This document shows, in pieces, positions 56,033-64,000 of a stretch of 64,000 nucleotides of DNA. The translations under genes and the position numbers were made by a program. Source of the stretch: Rickettsia bellii RML369-C (GTDB taxonomy: Bacteria > Pseudomonadota > Alphaproteobacteria > Rickettsiales > Rickettsiaceae); NCBI RefSeq assembly GCF_000012385.1, contig NC_007940.1, positions 1,302,001 to 1,366,000 of the forward strand. Direction: 5' to 3'. The notes below the pieces were generated by a model. The model was not told where the DNA came from. It saw only the letters and a program-made list of their open reading frames with translations, and ran no database searches. The number at the start of each line of letters is the position of its first letter. The stretch's first letter is position 1.

Positions 56033-58900
56033 TTATTTTGGTATTTCCGCTTTAGGCGGCTCTTCTTTTGGTGCATTTTTTCTAGTTTTCTCAGCTTGCT
56101 TTAAAGTTTCATTACGTTGCTTTAATCGTTCTTTTGCTCTACCAGTAATACCTTTTCTTGTTTTTTCATCCATACCTACTTGGCTCAATGCTCCCTGCTC
56201 TGCAGCACCTGACATTGCTCCACCCATACTAGTAGCTGAAGGACCAGCCGCACTTGTCAGTCTTGCCACCATATTACCGGAAAACTCAACATAACCATAC
56301 ATACCATAAGCTATAATAACTAATGCAACTATATTTTGCATATTCACACCCATCATACCCGACATATAATCCATACCCCAAGGTGCAAACCAGTTTATAC
56401 AAAAGATTGGTACATTAAGTAATGCAACAGGTAAAATAGTACCGATAAACGGAATTTTTATAGGTAGTGCACATTTCCAACAAACGCTATAACCTAAAAC
56501 AAAATCTAAATATATCGTAAATAATTGAGTCAGCACAATGATACCCGCCATTAAAACAACCGGCTCAATCATATATCTAATTGTAAATCTAACCCAATTA
56601 TCAAATAAATACCTAGTAAAATCAAATAATAAGAAGCTAATAAATATAGGTGCTATACCAATTAATATACAAGTCGCCATAAATGCCATAATATAAACGG
56701 CAGCTGCTCTAAATGCTGTTATAATTACAATCATTACTGCAATAACAGTAATTATAAAATATATAATACCGCTAAGACCTAAAGATAATAATGCAAGTAA
56801 TTGTGCCATAAATGTTTGGCTAAACAATATCCTACTCATTACGGCATCTAAAAACATGAAAGGATTTGAAACAGTACCATTGGAATTAAATAAGCTATAT
56901 CCGCTCATATTAGAAATAATTTCATCGGAAAAGTTAGCAATAGTATCAAATAGATAATTATTAAAAAACTCAAACGTATTGCCATTCATAAGTCCACTAA
57001 CAATACCTATTTTTACTATTCTAACTACTAAATCTTTTTGGTTTATTTTTGCAAAGCCCAGTAAAAACATTGCCCCGTAAACCATAACATAAAGAATTAG
57101 AAGTGCTTTAATATAATTAAAAAAGTTAGTACAAGAAGACGTATCTCCTCCATAACATACTATATTTCGGAAAATAGACTCAGCAGCTCCTTTAACTTTA
57201 CCTTTAAATAACTGAAGTAGAGGATTCATTACTTTAATGGTAAAGCTTCCTACTGACTGAGAAGTTGAAAAATGTACTTTATAACTACCCTCACTATCTT
57301 TATAATCATTCGGATCGTTTAGCACTCTCATCCATATATACCCTTCACCAGCTGCATTAAAATTAGCTTTACCCTTACTATCTACTATAGCAGCTTCAGG
57401 CGAATAATTCTTACCACTAGTATTTGGATTTTCTGCACTTGGTACTACTAAATATTGTACCTGACCACGATTATTAAAAACATCAGTTAAACTATTGCCA
57501 TTTTCTCTATAGCATTTAGTTTGTTTGATGTTCATAACATAACCACCAGTATTTTTACTTGCATCCTGAGAAGTAGGACACCAGAGCCTATACTGTAAAT
57601 AGCCTTTATCAGTATTACTATTAAATGGTATATTATATATTACTTTATATTCATTACCATATTCGGTAGGTTGATCTGAAGCTGTTACAAATTGAGCAAA
57701 TTGTAGGGTGGAAGGTAGGGTTGAATCTACGTTACTTGTATTACTTATTTGCCATATTAAGCCTGTTGGACCCTTACCACCATTACCATCTGACGTATAC
57801 CAAAATCTTCGTTGTGACTGAAATTCCCCTCCATTACATACACCTGAAGTACACCCAGCTCCGCCTATATAATCTTTATCTTTAGGACTACGATCATCTA
57901 CACTATCAGGACATTTGCCGTTTGGCGGAATATTAATATTATTAGAACATTGAAGATTAGCATAATCAATAAATATACCCCCAGAATTACTTGCCCAACT
58001 AAAAGTAAAAGTGCCATCATCCTTATAAGGTTCAGGCATCGTTCCATAATTATTTACCCAAGCCGATAAGGAATCGCATACATAATAATAAGTACACCAA
58101 GCTGAGGGAGCCGTGTAACACCAATCTATCGTTCCCCAAACGCAACCATTTGGACATTTTTGCTTTTTATTACCTTGCCAATAATTTTGCTTTAATTCAC
58201 AAGCATTTACATATGGTCCTGAATAAATAGAGTATCTTCCACAAATCGGATCATAAGCAGTTTTACCTTGTGAACAATCAGCCGTAACGTTAGTACCTTT
58301 AAAAGCATCCATAGCCCCTACTGTCCCACCTGCCCCAGGAGAATAATTAGGCGTCACCGAAACTAATATTCTATCATTAGCATACATTTCAGTAATATTA
58401 CGCCACTCATTATTTTTTGCATCCATTATCAAGGAAAGCGGCGGTTTATTAACATCTGTAACACGAGGAATAGGAATCATCTTGCCATTATCGTCTAAAT
58501 TAGACTTACCTGGTCTTGTACTTTCAGTAAATTGCAAATTATCTTTCGGCACATAAGCAAGGCATAAACTAATCTGACCAACTACTTGTAATGATACTGC
58601 TTGCTTATCTTTTACTTCTACTTGGGTATTTAACCACTCACCATAATGAGCAGGATCAGGAGTAAGCTGCATAGTACCATCTGGTAACATTGTAGAGGTA
58701 TTAACATAATTAGCATTAGCGTTAAGAGTAATTGTACTAGTTATAGAATCTGAACCTCCTTTACCACCTGGAGCATACCTCATATAACAACCATTACCAA
58801 CGCTTACTGCTCCTATCATTCCAAGGGCTGCAAAAACGAAGCAAACAAGGGTTGCTACTATAGCAAGCACACCTAAAATTTTTATTAAGCTACTTTGCAT
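56033..58900 (-). CDS. rvhB6c: VirB6-like rvh type IV secretion protein
   Basis: 955 residues. N-terminal hydrophobic segment (KILGVLAIVATLVCFVFAALGMIGAVSVG). A long extracytoplasmic region rich in cysteine (for example CPNGCVWGTIDWCYTAPSAWCTYYYVC) suggests disulfides. VirB6 block: ALLILYVMVYGAMFLLGFAK, LLALLSLGLSGIIYFIITVIAVMIVIITAFRAAAVYIMAFMATCILIGIAPIFISFLLFDFTRYLFDNWV and MIEPVVLMAGIIVLTQLFTIYL. Lys/Glu-rich tail. 6 bp from each neighbour, so operonic. Confidence 0.9.
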   Translation of the reverse strand: MQSSLIKILGVLAIVATLVCFVFAALGMIGAVSVGNGCYMRYAPGGKGGSDSITSTITLNANANYVNTSTMLPDGTMQLTPDPAHYGEWLNTQVEVKDKQAVSLQVVGQISLCLAYVPKDNLQFTESTRPGKSNLDDNGKMIPIPRVTDVNKPPLSLIMDAKNNEWRNITEMYANDRILVSVTPNYSPGAGGTVGAMDAFKGTNVTADCSQGKTAYDPICGRYSIYSGPYVNACELKQNYWQGNKKQKCPNGCVWGTIDWCYTAPSAWCTYYYVCDSLSAWVNNYGTMPEPYKDDGTFTFSWASNSGGIFIDYANLQCSNNINIPPNGKCPDSVDDRSPKDKDYIGGAGCTSGVCNGGEFQSQRRFWYTSDGNGGKGPTGLIWQISNTSNVDSTLPSTLQFAQFVTASDQPTEYGNEYKVIYNIPFNSNTDKGYLQYRLWCPTSQDASKNTGGYVMNIKQTKCYRENGNSLTDVFNNRGQVQYLVVPSAENPNTSGKNYSPEAAIVDSKGKANFNAAGEGYIWMRVLNDPNDYKDSEGSYKVHFSTSQSVGSFTIKVMNPLLQLFKGKVKGAAESIFRNIVCYGGDTSSCTNFFNYIKALLILYVMVYGAMFLLGFAKINQKDLVVRIVKIGIVSGLMNGNTFEFFNNYLFDTIANFSDEIISNMSGYSLFNSNGTVSNPFMFLDAVMSRILFSQTFMAQLLALLSLGLSGIIYFIITVIAVMIVIITAFRAAAVYIMAFMATCILIGIAPIFISFLLFDFTRYLFDNWVRFTIRYMIEPVVLMAGIIVLTQLFTIYLDFVLGYSVCWKCALPIKIPFIGTILPVALLNVPIFCINWFAPWGMDYMSGMMGVNMQNIVALVIIAYGMYGYVEFSGNMVARLTSAAGPSATSMGGAMSGAAEQGALSQVGMDEKTRKGITGRAKERLKQRNETLKQAEKTRKNAPKEEPPKAEIPK

Positions 58901-58906
58901 GTTACC

Positions 58907-60928
58907 TTATTTACCTCCACTCGATGATAGTGAATCTCCGCTGCTATTTCCTCCGCTTGAGATAAATGAATCATCACCTTTTTGTCCTTCTGAACGTTTA
59001 CTTCCTCCATCGCCCGGCATATCACCACTGCTCGGAGGTTTACCTTGCGTTGCTTGTGCGGCATCTTTAATAAAAGCTGCCCCTTGCTTTACTAAATCAA
59101 CGATTTTAGTTGGGCTTGCTGTTACCGCATCCATTTTTGGACCATTAGTTAAATCAGCAGCAAATTGACTTATCGATTTAGAGAAATAATAAAAAATTAC
59201 CGAAAATACCAAAACGCACAACAGCTCAGCAAGAATGGACACAACATCTTTAGCAATTGATTTTATAGGGAAAAGTATGACTAAATGTTCTTCCCAACCT
59301 TTACCAGCATAATAATTTAGCATTTTATATCCAAAGCTTTCTTGACACACCTCTGCACTACTAGCTGGCAACCTTAATTCAAAAGTACTAAATTTTACAT
59401 TATTTTTTTCGTAATCATACCTTAAGAACTCACAATTTTTAAATATTGCTGAATCATACATGGTAATTAATAAAGCTATAAAGCCTGCTACTACAGCTGG
59501 TTGTAATGCACATGACAATGATACTTTCAACCATCCATCGAAATAACCCTTTGTACGATTAAATAACATCATAGGAATAAATATTGGTGACACATATGTC
59601 ATCACATAAATAGTAATCATACAAACTAAATAATGTGTGATAAAATATAAAAGTATAGAAAGGAATATTACCGCAAATACTAAACCACTTATAAGAATAA
59701 TGACGTTTCCTGCCATAAAGAAACCAAACATAACAGTAAAAAACCTTAAAGATCCTACTGAAGTTAAAGCATTTGGACTGTTTTTATCAGGATTTCCGAG
59801 ATTTGGTATAGGTATACTGCCACTACTATTACCACCATCACCTCTTGCAAAACTGCTCAATACGCCATTTTTATCTATATTATAAAGCAAATCTAGACCA
59901 AGATAATAACCTATACGGCAATCTATAGAATCCCATAAAGCATAAAATTGATATCCACTTTGGTATTTTGAAGTATCAAATACGCATAATCCTTTTGAAC
60001 CCGCAGCATTAAAAATAATTTGTGCGAATTCCGGTGCTATCCCTGTTAAGAGAGGTAACCCATATTTTAACATACCATTCTCTTGAGTTGGCTGACTGCT
60101 ATTAAAATTCAGAGGACCAAGCCCTATAGAAAAATAAGTAACAAATAAAAGTTTTATTACAAAAAGGGCTATTTTATCTGGGTTGCCATATTCTTTATTA
60201 AGCACCATATTAAATGCAAAAAACATTACGTACAGAATCAGAGCAGCACCAATAGCATTTTTTAAATATCCTTGAAAGGTAGGGAAAGCAGTAAGATTAG
60301 TTATTTCAGAACTTTGACTTTGTGAACCGCAACTATTTCCTACAAAAAATATTTTATCAAGAGTTTCTTTTAAACACTGGACAGCAAGACCAGAAAAATT
60401 AATTAATGATTGACTATAATTTGCTCCAGTATAGCAACTTTGTCCTATATTACTACAGCTAGGAACAGAAGGAGGAGCAGGAGGATTACTTAATGCTTTA
60501 CATGCCACCGGCATTGGTCCTCTTGACGTTGGCATAAGCAAACATATATCATTTTGCCATGTTTGTACTGTTAGGACTATATTTTTTAATATAGGATTTG
60601 CACCAAGATCAGGATTATTATCCTTGCTTAAATCGCTAATTTTTTTAGAATCACCTTGATTTAAAGTATACATAGTACAAGGGTCACTACTACCATCTTT
60701 ATTCTTAAAGCAAAAAGTTATACCCGGCTTGTTTGCATCACAATTTCCTCCGGGTGCTTTCATATCAATACTACGAATTATGTAACCATATGCCGTATCA
60801 GATTCTAAATACCCATCTGTAGTAGTTGGCAACGAGGCACAAGAATCTCCAAAGCCGGCAAAACTAGTTAAAGCAAAACCTTCCAAACAAACGACAATAA
60901 TAATTTTTATAATATTATGGATTTTCAT
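58907..60928 (-). CDS. rvhB6b: VirB6-like rvh type IV secretion protein
   Basis: 673 residues from MKIHNIIKIIIVVCLEGFALTSFAG, a clean signal peptide (start at 60937 adds only MVP). The smallest of the five. VirB6 helices: AALILYVMFFAFNMVLNK, IALFVIKLLFVTYFSIGLGPL, FFMAGNVIILISGLVFAVIFLSILLYFITHYLVCMITIYVMTYVSPIFIPMMLFNRTKGYFDGWLK and LCVLVFSVIFYYFSKSISQFAADLTNG. C-terminal Gly/Ser-rich tail. Overlaps rvhB6a by 14 bp. Confidence 0.9.
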   Translation of the reverse strand: MKIHNIIKIIIVVCLEGFALTSFAGFGDSCASLPTTTDGYLESDTAYGYIIRSIDMKAPGGNCDANKPGITFCFKNKDGSSDPCTMYTLNQGDSKKISDLSKDNNPDLGANPILKNIVLTVQTWQNDICLLMPTSRGPMPVACKALSNPPAPPSVPSCSNIGQSCYTGANYSQSLINFSGLAVQCLKETLDKIFFVGNSCGSQSQSSEITNLTAFPTFQGYLKNAIGAALILYVMFFAFNMVLNKEYGNPDKIALFVIKLLFVTYFSIGLGPLNFNSSQPTQENGMLKYGLPLLTGIAPEFAQIIFNAAGSKGLCVFDTSKYQSGYQFYALWDSIDCRIGYYLGLDLLYNIDKNGVLSSFARGDGGNSSGSIPIPNLGNPDKNSPNALTSVGSLRFFTVMFGFFMAGNVIILISGLVFAVIFLSILLYFITHYLVCMITIYVMTYVSPIFIPMMLFNRTKGYFDGWLKVSLSCALQPAVVAGFIALLITMYDSAIFKNCEFLRYDYEKNNVKFSTFELRLPASSAEVCQESFGYKMLNYYAGKGWEEHLVILFPIKSIAKDVVSILAELLCVLVFSVIFYYFSKSISQFAADLTNGPKMDAVTASPTKIVDLVKQGAAFIKDAAQATQGKPPSSGDMPGDGGSKRSEGQKGDDSFISSGGNSSGDSLSSSGGK

Positions 60929-63900
60929 CGGAACCACTATCTATTTTCTTGCTTCTATTTTCAATCGTTCCATCATTTCGCTCGGTCGCTTTATCTTTTG
61001 CTCTACCACCCACACTACGATATAATTCCTCCGTTTCTTTTTCAAATGCTGCTCTTCTATCACGAATTTGAGCATTTCTCATCTCTTGCTTTACGTATCC
61101 TGCCTCACCTATCTTTAATTCGTGACTTTCTTGTTCGGTAAATTTTCTGTCCTTATCAAGCCCTCTGATAGTACGTGTAACTCCAAGGTTTTCGTCTAAA
61201 TTAAGTTCCGGTTCCACCTCAGTAGTATGTTTTACTCTTGGCTCTTTTGGTTCTTCTTTCTGAGATTCAGGTACAGCTTCTTTAATTTCTTTTGTAACAT
61301 TAAGCTTACTTGATAAATCTTCAAGCTTATCTTCTGCAGTATTTCTTACAACTTCTGCTGCACTTACTTTCGGTGGCTCAGTTTTAATAGCAGTATCAAT
61401 TTGCGTTGAAACTGTCGTTGGTTGAGACACAGGTGCTTCTATAGGTTTTCTATTACTAAAGCTAGTATCAAGCATTTCTTCAGAAGCACTACTTGGTGTT
61501 GCTGTGCCGCCTACACTTTTACCAACAGAACTTAGTGCAGAAGATGGAGTTGCAGCCGTACTAGACGTTTCTCTAAGACCACCTGATGTGAAAGAATCAC
61601 CTCCTTCACTACCACCGCCACCGCCGCTACCTTTTACTAAATCACCGGCTCTTCCACCTTTAGTGCTGAGTAAATCACCACCACCTCCACCTTTGGTAGC
61701 GAATTGGTCAAGACCTTTGGTTGCATTACCTGCAGCGGCAAGTGCAGCCATTGCGGCTTTAAATACCGCTTGCGGTTTTATGGCAACGCTGCTAAGAGCT
61801 ACCCCTTCCGTCATATCTGCTGCAAAATTAGCTAGCTGGCTGCTAAAATTATACATTAAATATAAGGTAAAACAGGCTGTAACTAGAGCAAGTAAAATAT
61901 CTTTAATCTTCTCAAAAAGTAATTTAGGAGAAACAAAGAACATTCCCGGACCTAAAATTACTCCTGATAAAAACTGGAATTTAGAGAGGAAACTACTTGT
62001 ACTACTATCTCCAGGTTTTGGATTACATTTAGTATCTGCATCGGCTGCCTTTGGATCGCAAGTCTGGTTTGGCTTACTGCCAACTATTTGTTCTACACTG
62101 TCTTTGGCAAAGTTAAAAGCTGTTGAAATCGGATTATTTAACATATAGCCTAAGCTATTTTGACAACTTTCTGCATCTTCTTTACTATATTTTGTCCAAT
62201 CATTATCAACAAAAAATACTAAAACATCCCTTTTAAAAGTTTGTCCCTGTAAGGCACCCTCTATACTATTATGAATCAATTTACTTTGATATTGGCATTT
62301 TCCGTAAAAACCAAAATCATAAACCGAAAACATAGTAATCATAAAAGTAACTACTACCATAGGCTGAAGTAAAAACGAAATCATTAGCTTAACCCAGCTA
62401 TCAAAATAGCCTCGTGTATAGTCAAATAAAAACATTGGCACGAAAAGAGGGGCTAAAATACCAAGTATTACTATAGATACCATGCACATAACGGTGGCAT
62501 TAACCATAAAGGCAGCCACTGAGATCACAAGCAACGGATAGGCAAGAGCTAGAGATACTAGCATCATATTGCCAGATATTATAGCGGGTATTAGTAAGTA
62601 AATATATGGAGGAGCACTAAAGCTAAAAAAGTCGAAATTTGCAAAATTATGGCTTTTATAAGTATTCTCAACTAATAGTGTAGATAACATATCTAGCCCC
62701 AAATAATGGGCTACCCGACAATCTAAAGCATCCCATAATGCAATATATGCAACACTATTGTCATATGAAATATCCGGACCATTAAATTTACATAACCCAG
62801 ATGGGGCAGCATTCATAACCCAACTTGCTAATCCGTTTATACCATTAAGCAAGAAAGGAAATGCCCATTGAATCATCCCATCCATACGATCATAAGGGGA
62901 AGTACTACCTGGTGTTATGTTTAATCCTATTGAAAAATAAGTTACAAATATTATTTTTAATATAAAGTTTATATACTCATTTTTTGGGGGAACTTGACCT
63001 GCAAGAAGTATTTTAGCACCAAAAAGCATAACATATAAAGTTAAGAAAGCCGTAACTATTCTATACATTCCTACTTGAAACTGGAATAAAGCACTAGTCT
63101 GCCTTGAAGCTGAATTAACTACTGCGTTTACATCATCAAAGCTACATACATCTTCACTAATCAATAATCTTGCGATCATTTGTCTTATGCATTCTATAAG
63201 CGGAGAAGTCATAACTACTGCAGTTCTTGAAGCGTTATAAGCTTTTTGATAGCAACCTCCACCTGCTGCACTACAAGAAACCAATGCTAAAGGATCAACA
63301 GCTTTATTATTAGGATCGTCAATAAAATTTGTATCGTTTACATCCATAAAGCTATTATACATAGATTTTGGAAATGGCTCTTTTATATATTTACATCCTA
63401 CTGGTACTACACCCGTAAAACCATATGTCCCAACACATATACGATCATTATCTTGAACAACTTTCCAAAAAATTGGTACCCCTAAATCCCACATTGTACC
63501 GCTATCTTCTGGTTTTTGGGTATATATATTATAATAATCTGCTTTATTGTTTTTCCAAGCTTCCTTTATATCATCCCATGGATCATTGCCGGTTAATACA
63601 GCCTTAGCAATAGCAAGTGCTGAATCTACAACTGCTTTTGCTCTTACCCCTGCCAGTTTTAAATTACTACATAAACCAAAAGTTAATTTAAGATCATTTG
63701 GGTCAGCTCTGTTTTCACGCGTACATTGCCCTCCCGGAAATTGTGTACCAAATAATTCATTGTCATTTATTCTAAGCTTTAAGAATGTATTCATGTATAA
63801 AACAGGAGATACAAGATTCATTATAGCAAAAGTAAAAAATGGAGCGACAATACAGGTTTGAGAAAATTCGGTACGTAATAAGTCACCGACTCCTTGTGTT

Positions 63901-64000
63901 TCACAAGTTAAATTCTGTAGTGTATTAACAATAGTATCGAGGGTATCATCGGCATATGACTTGCTTGTAACCCCAAAATTGAGGATAAAACTGACCACTA
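60915..64000 (-). CDS. rvhB6a: VirB6-like rvh type IV secretion protein, 5' end beyond window
   Basis: At least 1027 residues. The reading frame is open to the window edge, and the first residues seen (VSFILNFGVTSKSYADD) look like the end of a signal peptide, so the true start is just outside. VirB6 helices are like rvhB6b (FLTLYVMLFGAKILLAG, FILKIIFVTYFSIGLN, MCMVSIVILGILAPLFVPMFLFDYTRGYFDSWVKLMISFLLQPMVVVTFMITMFSVYDF). A Gly-rich linker (GGGGGDLL) and a long charged cytoplasmic tail (~300 residues, ending in RSKKIDSGSDENP) follow. First of the five B6 genes; rvhB4a is expected just upstream. Confidence 0.9.
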   Translation of the reverse strand, partial: VVSFILNFGVTSKSYADDTLDTIVNTLQNLTCETQGVGDLLRTEFSQTCIVAPFFTFAIMNLVSPVLYMNTFLKLRINDNELFGTQFPGGQCTRENRADPNDLKLTFGLCSNLKLAGVRAKAVVDSALAIAKAVLTGNDPWDDIKEAWKNNKADYYNIYTQKPEDSGTMWDLGVPIFWKVVQDNDRICVGTYGFTGVVPVGCKYIKEPFPKSMYNSFMDVNDTNFIDDPNNKAVDPLALVSCSAAGGGCYQKAYNASRTAVVMTSPLIECIRQMIARLLISEDVCSFDDVNAVVNSASRQTSALFQFQVGMYRIVTAFLTLYVMLFGAKILLAGQVPPKNEYINFILKIIFVTYFSIGLNITPGSTSPYDRMDGMIQWAFPFLLNGINGLASWVMNAAPSGLCKFNGPDISYDNSVAYIALWDALDCRVAHYLGLDMLSTLLVENTYKSHNFANFDFFSFSAPPYIYLLIPAIISGNMMLVSLALAYPLLVISVAAFMVNATVMCMVSIVILGILAPLFVPMFLFDYTRGYFDSWVKLMISFLLQPMVVVTFMITMFSVYDFGFYGKCQYQSKLIHNSIEGALQGQTFKRDVLVFFVDNDWTKYSKEDAESCQNSLGYMLNNPISTAFNFAKDSVEQIVGSKPNQTCDPKAADADTKCNPKPGDSSTSSFLSKFQFLSGVILGPGMFFVSPKLLFEKIKDILLALVTACFTLYLMYNFSSQLANFAADMTEGVALSSVAIKPQAVFKAAMAALAAAGNATKGLDQFATKGGGGGDLLSTKGGRAGDLVKGSGGGGGSEGGDSFTSGGLRETSSTAATPSSALSSVGKSVGGTATPSSASEEMLDTSFSNRKPIEAPVSQPTTVSTQIDTAIKTEPPKVSAAEVVRNTAEDKLEDLSSKLNVTKEIKEAVPESQKEEPKEPRVKHTTEVEPELNLDENLGVTRTIRGLDKDRKFTEQESHELKIGEAGYVKQEMRNAQIRDRRAAFEKETEELYRSVGGRAKDKATERNDGTIENRSKKIDSGSDENP

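Noticed and set aside
61504..62148. 214-codon plus-strand frame within the rvhB6a region
   Set aside because: Antisense to the Gly-rich and helical tail of rvhB6a; its proline-rich sequence is the complement of glycine codons.
1..64000. tRNA or rRNA genes
   Set aside because: No T-loop GGTTCGAATCC-like box with pairing arms or conserved rRNA word was found by eye on either strand; a covariance search would be needed to exclude a tRNA fully.

Overview
The window looks like a chromosomal segment of a Rickettsia (Alphaproteobacteria, Rickettsiales), most like a spotted-fever-group or related genome rich in mobile DNA. Four things point there: the AT-rich base composition; the many intergenic palindromic repeats of the Rickettsia palindromic element type, some sitting in frame inside genes; the fused prmC-trmB methyltransferase; and a tandem row of five virB6-like genes, the hallmark of the Rickettsiales vir homolog (rvh) type IV secretion system. 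No rRNA, tRNA, prophage or CRISPR array was seen.

Layout. 1-1.7 kb: 3' part of polA. 1.9-3.1 kb: IS110-family copy 1. 3.5-5.8 kb: pta-ackA, both broken. 5.9-8.1 kb: a decayed vapBC pair, an ankyrin fragment and a broken membrane-anchored DUF4375-like gene. 8.1-9.4 kb: trmD-rplS. 9.7-12 kb: ankyrin debris flanking a 309-aa helical protein with three LxxRLxxL motifs. 12.2-15.8 kb: mrdA, mreD, gpsA. 16-17.2 kb: IS copy 2. 17.4-23.9 kb: sucD, sucC, an intact vapBC, a broken cytochrome b561, an S9 peptidase and a Tim44-domain protein. 24.4-26.3 kb: rbfA, a membrane protein, an RDD protein and recR. 26.3-29.7 kb: a split TPR protein and a candidate NlpC/P60-type cysteine peptidase. 29.9-31.1 kb: IS copy 3. 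31.2-35.3 kb: prmC-trmB, phd-vapC, rluD, a uracil-DNA glycosylase. 35.5-36.7 kb: IS copy 4. 37-39.7 kb: nadK (frameshifted) and rnj. 40.3-43.2 kb: a frameshifted ~985-aa protein with about ten 30-residue repeats behind a consensus sigma-70 promoter. 43.5-49.5 kb: fabI, lnt, an XRE regulator, tgt, an antitoxin remnant, tsaD. 49.7-64 kb: five rvhB6 genes on the minus strand.

The core genes serve DNA repair, translation, tRNA modification, envelope growth and the TCA cycle. The accessory genes (toxin-antitoxin pairs, ankyrin, TPR and repeat proteins, candidate effectors) sit between them and many are decaying. The rvh system would be the export route for such effectors.

The most notable signal is in the four IS110-family elements. 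Their ~220-nt noncoding left end folds like the recently described IS110 bridge RNA. Four short guide segments can be read by eye: two match the chromosomal target CCACGGC-AT-GACACCG and two match the element's own joined ends, all around an AT core. The target is the arm of the abundant palindromic repeat, so the element is aimed at repeats and spares genes. Joining the two ends in a circle would also create a TTGATT-N17-TATAAT promoter. Second-tier findings are the triple MIM1-like (ESCRT-mimic) motif protein, the novel 30-residue repeat protein, and a hairpin-rich 96-nt intergenic element.
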